From Chitinophagaceae bacterium (GTDB taxonomy: Bacteria; Bacteroidota; Bacteroidia; Chitinophagales; Chitinophagaceae), in NCBI GenBank assembly GCA_003167015.1, contig PMUF01000071.1, positions 1 through 9,256 of the forward strand: a stretch of 9,256 nt of DNA, read 5' to 3'. A program made the position numbers and the translations under genes. The notes under the pieces are model-generated. The model was given only the letters and a program-made list of their open reading frames with translations, had not been told where the DNA came from and searched no databases. Every line of letters begins with the position of its first letter. The stretch's first letter is position 1. Shown here piece after piece: positions 7,294 through 9,256 of the stretch.

Positions 7294-7869
7294 TTATTTT
7301 CCCTTCACCCGGTAGCGCAGCCCGACCACGCCGCTGCTGAATCTTCTCGTATCCATCAACGCCAGCGGCACCCTGTCCTTCAGCCCCGCAAAAAAAGGCC
7401 TGCCCTGACCCAGCACAATAGGCGTGACCGTCGTCACCAATTCGTCGATCAATCCCATCGGCAACAAAGTCGCCGCCAGCGTCGCACTCGCCAGCAGCAG
7501 CAGATGACCATCCAACTCGTCCTTTATCCGCCCGATCTCGCGTTCCACATCGTCCCTTATCAGCCGGGTGTTGTTCCAACTGACCGTCGGCAGCGTTGTC
7601 GATACCACCACCTTGACCGCTTTATCCACCCATTCAGCGTACTCCACCTGCCATGGCGGAAAATTTCCCGGATTCTTCAACACATTAGGCCAGTAAGGGT
7701 CCATCATCTGGTAGGTGACCCGGCCATACAAGGTGCCCGCCGCACCCTGCCGCAACTCAGTGACATAATCACTCAATTCGGCGTCCATCGGAACCCAATT
7801 GATTTGCCCGTCAGTATCCGCCATATATCCATCCAGGGACATATGGATCAGTGCTATGATCTTTCCCAT
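7294..7869 (-). CDS. Dihydrofolate reductase family protein (RibD C-terminal domain)
   Basis: A complete 191-residue protein of the RibD_C/YyaP-YwjB group. The fold resembles dihydrofolate reductase and members bind NADPH, but most have no proven role in folate or riboflavin synthesis. Hallmarks are the N-terminal strand KIIALIHMSLDGYMA (3-17), LYGRVTYQMM (47-56), and the late segment with GLIDELVTTVTPIVLGQGRPFF (about 138-159). The glycine-rich GGG/GSA stretch before it reads ASATLA, a mild deviation in the cofactor loop. The ATG at 7869 follows an AT-rich leader. The gene is first in a likely two-gene minus-strand unit with the DUF4440 protein and is divergent from the GlxA-type regulator, so that regulator is the natural candidate to control it. 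Confidence 0.9.
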   Translation of the reverse strand: MGKIIALIHMSLDGYMADTDGQINWVPMDAELSDYVTELRQGAAGTLYGRVTYQMMDPYWPNVLKNPGNFPPWQVEYAEWVDKAVKVVVSTTLPTVSWNNTRLIRDDVEREIGRIKDELDGHLLLLASATLAATLLPMGLIDELVTTVTPIVLGQGRPFFAGLKDRVPLALMDTRRFSSGVVGLRYRVKGK

Positions 7870-7897
7870 CTTACCCAGGTTTTATTTTTTTACCCTG

Positions 7898-7928
7898 TAA
7901 AAATAGCGATACCCCCTACCCCCCACAA
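7898..7928 (-). promoter_or_regulatory. Candidate promoter for the RibD_C-like/DUF4440 unit
   Basis: On the minus strand a TTG (7928-7926) is followed after 20 nt by TATTTTTA (7905-7898). This matches the Bacteroidota pattern TTG-N19-21-TAnnTTTG except for the last base. The predicted transcript start is about 20 nt before the ATG at 7869. The spacing makes it the best promoter match in the window. Confidence 0.5.
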
Positions 7929-7984
7929 CAGCAAAAAACGGCATTTTGAGGGCATTTTACGACAGGTTTTGCTACATTTATCCC

Positions 7985-8962
7985 ATGAAACATGTCTCCA
8001 TCCTCGTGCCGGAAGGCGATTGCAGCATCACCAACATCGAAGGCACCTACCAGATCCTCTCCCGGGTAAATGACTACCTGGCTGCCCTTGGGCGACTGCC
8101 GGTTTTCACCATTAACCTGGTCGGCCTTCATCACGAAATCAAAATGAAGCGTGGATTGTTTACCGTATCTCCCGACATCCTGATCCGTGACCTCTCTCAT
8201 ACCGATCTCATCCTCATCCCCTCCGTCCACGGCGATAAACGAAAGATACTGGCCGATAACAAAGACATGCTGGCCTGGATCGTTCAACAATATCATGGCG
8301 GAGCTGCTGTTGCCTCACTTTGTATCGGCACCTTCCTGCTGGCCGGTACCGGTCTGCTCGATGACAGGATTTGTACTACCCATTGGGAACTGGCAGGGGA
8401 ATTCAGAGAGATGTTCCCCACCGCCCGCCTTGCAACAGACAAGATCATCACAGACGAAAATAATATCTACACCAGCGGCGGAGCCTACTCCTGGCTCAAT
8501 CTTATCCTATACCTCGTTGAAAAATACGCCGGCCGGGAAATAGCGGTGCGATGCGCCAAAGGGTTCCAGATAGACATACAACGCAGCAGTCAATCTCCCT
8601 TCCTCATCTTCAGCGGCCAGAAGGACCACAAAGATACCGCCATCAGCGCCGCACAGGAATTTATCGAACAGAATATCCACTCCCGGATAACGGTCGGCCA
8701 GATCGCTACAAGGCTCGCGCTCGGCCGCAGGAACCTCGAACGCAGGTTTAAGCACGCCACCGGCAACACCGTGATGGAGTATATCCAACGTGTAAAAATG
8801 GAAGTAGTCAAAAAGAACCTCGAGACTACCCGTCTCGGTGTCAATGAAGCCATGGACAAAGTAGGCTATTCTGACCCCAAAGCCTTCCGGATCATCTTCA
8901 AAAAAGTGACCGGCCTCTCGCCTTTGCAATATCGGAATCGCTATAACCGGGAATATATATAG
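7985..8962 (+). CDS. GlxA-type transcriptional regulator (DJ-1/PfpI-like domain plus AraC HTH)
   Basis: A 325-residue two-domain regulator, the usual length for the family. Residues 1 to about 185 form a DJ-1/PfpI-type (class I glutamine-amidotransferase-like) domain: the nucleophile-elbow motif SLCIGTFLLA carries Cys113, followed by GLLDDRICTTHW (123-134) and TSGGAYSWLN (163-172). Residues from about 220 form the AraC DNA-binding domain, with HTH one around 234-256 (VGQIATRLALGRRNLERRFK) and the family signature FRIIFKKVTGLSPLQYRNRY at 301-320. In this family the N-terminal domain is thought to sense a small molecule or protein partner rather than act as an enzyme. The frame is open upstream to a TTG at 7946, but ATG 7985 fits the domain start. 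The gene is divergent from the RibD_C-like gene and is followed after 41 nt by an SDR, both plausible targets. Confidence 0.93.
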   Translation: MKHVSILVPEGDCSITNIEGTYQILSRVNDYLAALGRLPVFTINLVGLHHEIKMKRGLFTVSPDILIRDLSHTDLILIPSVHGDKRKILADNKDMLAWIVQQYHGGAAVASLCIGTFLLAGTGLLDDRICTTHWELAGEFREMFPTARLATDKIITDENNIYTSGGAYSWLNLILYLVEKYAGREIAVRCAKGFQIDIQRSSQSPFLIFSGQKDHKDTAISAAQEFIEQNIHSRITVGQIATRLALGRRNLERRFKHATGNTVMEYIQRVKMEVVKKNLETTRLGVNEAMDKVGYSDPKAFRIIFKKVTGLSPLQYRNRYNREYI

Positions 8963-9003
8963 CGCCAGCCAATACCCCCCCACGATCATCTAAAAAATAA
9001 GAT

Positions 9004-9256
9004 ATGTCAAAAGTATTCATTACAGGCTCGGCAGATGGATTGGGACGGATGGCCGCCGCGCTGCTCGTGGCAGAGGGACACCAGGTCGTTTTGCACGCCC
9101 GAAATATCCAACGGGCAAAAGAAGCATTCGCCGCAGTGCCCGGCGCAGACAATGCCGTGGCCGGTGATCTGAGTAACATCGCAGGCTGCCGCGAAGTGGC
9201 TAAGCAGGTCAATGCACTGGGTGTCTTCGATGCCGTCATTCACAATGCAGGCATCG
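9004..9256 (+). CDS. SDR family oxidoreductase, N-terminal part (3' end outside window)
   Basis: The first 84 residues of a short-chain dehydrogenase. It starts at ATG 9004, after an A-rich leader, and runs off the window in an open frame. The cofactor motif is TGSADGLG (7-14), strand two ends HARN (Arg near 33, favouring NADP), a conserved Asp in AGDLSN (about 59) follows, and HNAG (80-83) is the variant NNAG. The catalytic Ser-Tyr-Lys part lies beyond the window, so activity cannot be judged. It lies 41 nt after the GlxA-type regulator on the same strand and is probably in its operon or under its control. Confidence 0.87.
   Translation, partial: MSKVFITGSADGLGRMAAALLVAEGHQVVLHARNIQRAKEAFAAVPGADNAVAGDLSNIAGCREVAKQVNALGVFDAVIHNAGI

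Noticed and set aside
7973..7980. TACATTTA as a -7 element for the GlxA-type gene
   Set aside because: It ends 4 nt before the ATG, so transcription would begin inside the gene, and the nearest upstream TTG is 24 nt away, too far for the usual spacing.
6802..8073. Long plus-strand open frame of 423 codons antisense to the DUF4440 and RibD_C-like genes
   Set aside because: It lies opposite two genes with clear family motifs, its translation is rich in Arg, Gln, His and Pro with no recognisable domain, and it runs into the GlxA-type gene. It is a GC-driven shadow.

Overview
The window looks like chromosomal DNA of a GC-rich member of the Bacteroidota, most likely a Chitinophagaceae-type organism. 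The evidence is a VCBS/FG-GAP protein of the kind common in that phylum, a Bacteroidota-style two-module FtsX/MacB permease of about 800 residues, no Shine-Dalgarno sequences before the clear starts (leaders are A-rich or AT-rich), and several -7-like elements resembling the Bacteroidota consensus TAnnTTTG. This assignment is inferred from gene style; no rRNA or marker gene is present.

Layout. (1) 1-2808, plus strand: the 3' end of a VCBS/FG-GAP repeat protein, an FabG-like SDR dehydrogenase 2 nt later, and a 3-hydroxyacyl-CoA-dehydrogenase-family protein 7 nt after that. The tight spacing suggests one transcript. The two oxidoreductases probably serve a small-molecule, possibly sugar-acid, catabolic route. 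(2) 2820-4098: a DltE-like SDR on the minus strand, divergent from a small AraC-type DNA-binding protein, with a candidate -7 element for each direction in the 130-bp gap. (3) 4099-4343: a non-coding gap with a TTCG-rich, hairpin-prone tract. (4) 4344-6773: an FtsX/MacB-type ABC transporter permease with no ATPase gene beside it. (5) 6789-7869, minus strand: a RibD_C/dihydrofolate-reductase-like protein followed by a secreted DUF4440/SnoaL-like protein, probably co-transcribed. (6) 7985-9256, plus strand and divergent from (5): a GlxA-type regulator (DJ-1/PfpI-like domain plus AraC HTH) and, 41 nt later, the start of another SDR that runs off the window.

Two modules share one design: an AraC-type regulator next to or divergent from small redox enzymes (regions 2 and 5-6). 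This fits locally regulated response or detoxification cassettes, but no substrate can be read from the sequence. I found no RNA genes, CRISPR arrays, insertion sequences or phage genes, and no clearly novel system. The most unusual non-coding signal is the TTCG-rich tract at about 4130-4220.
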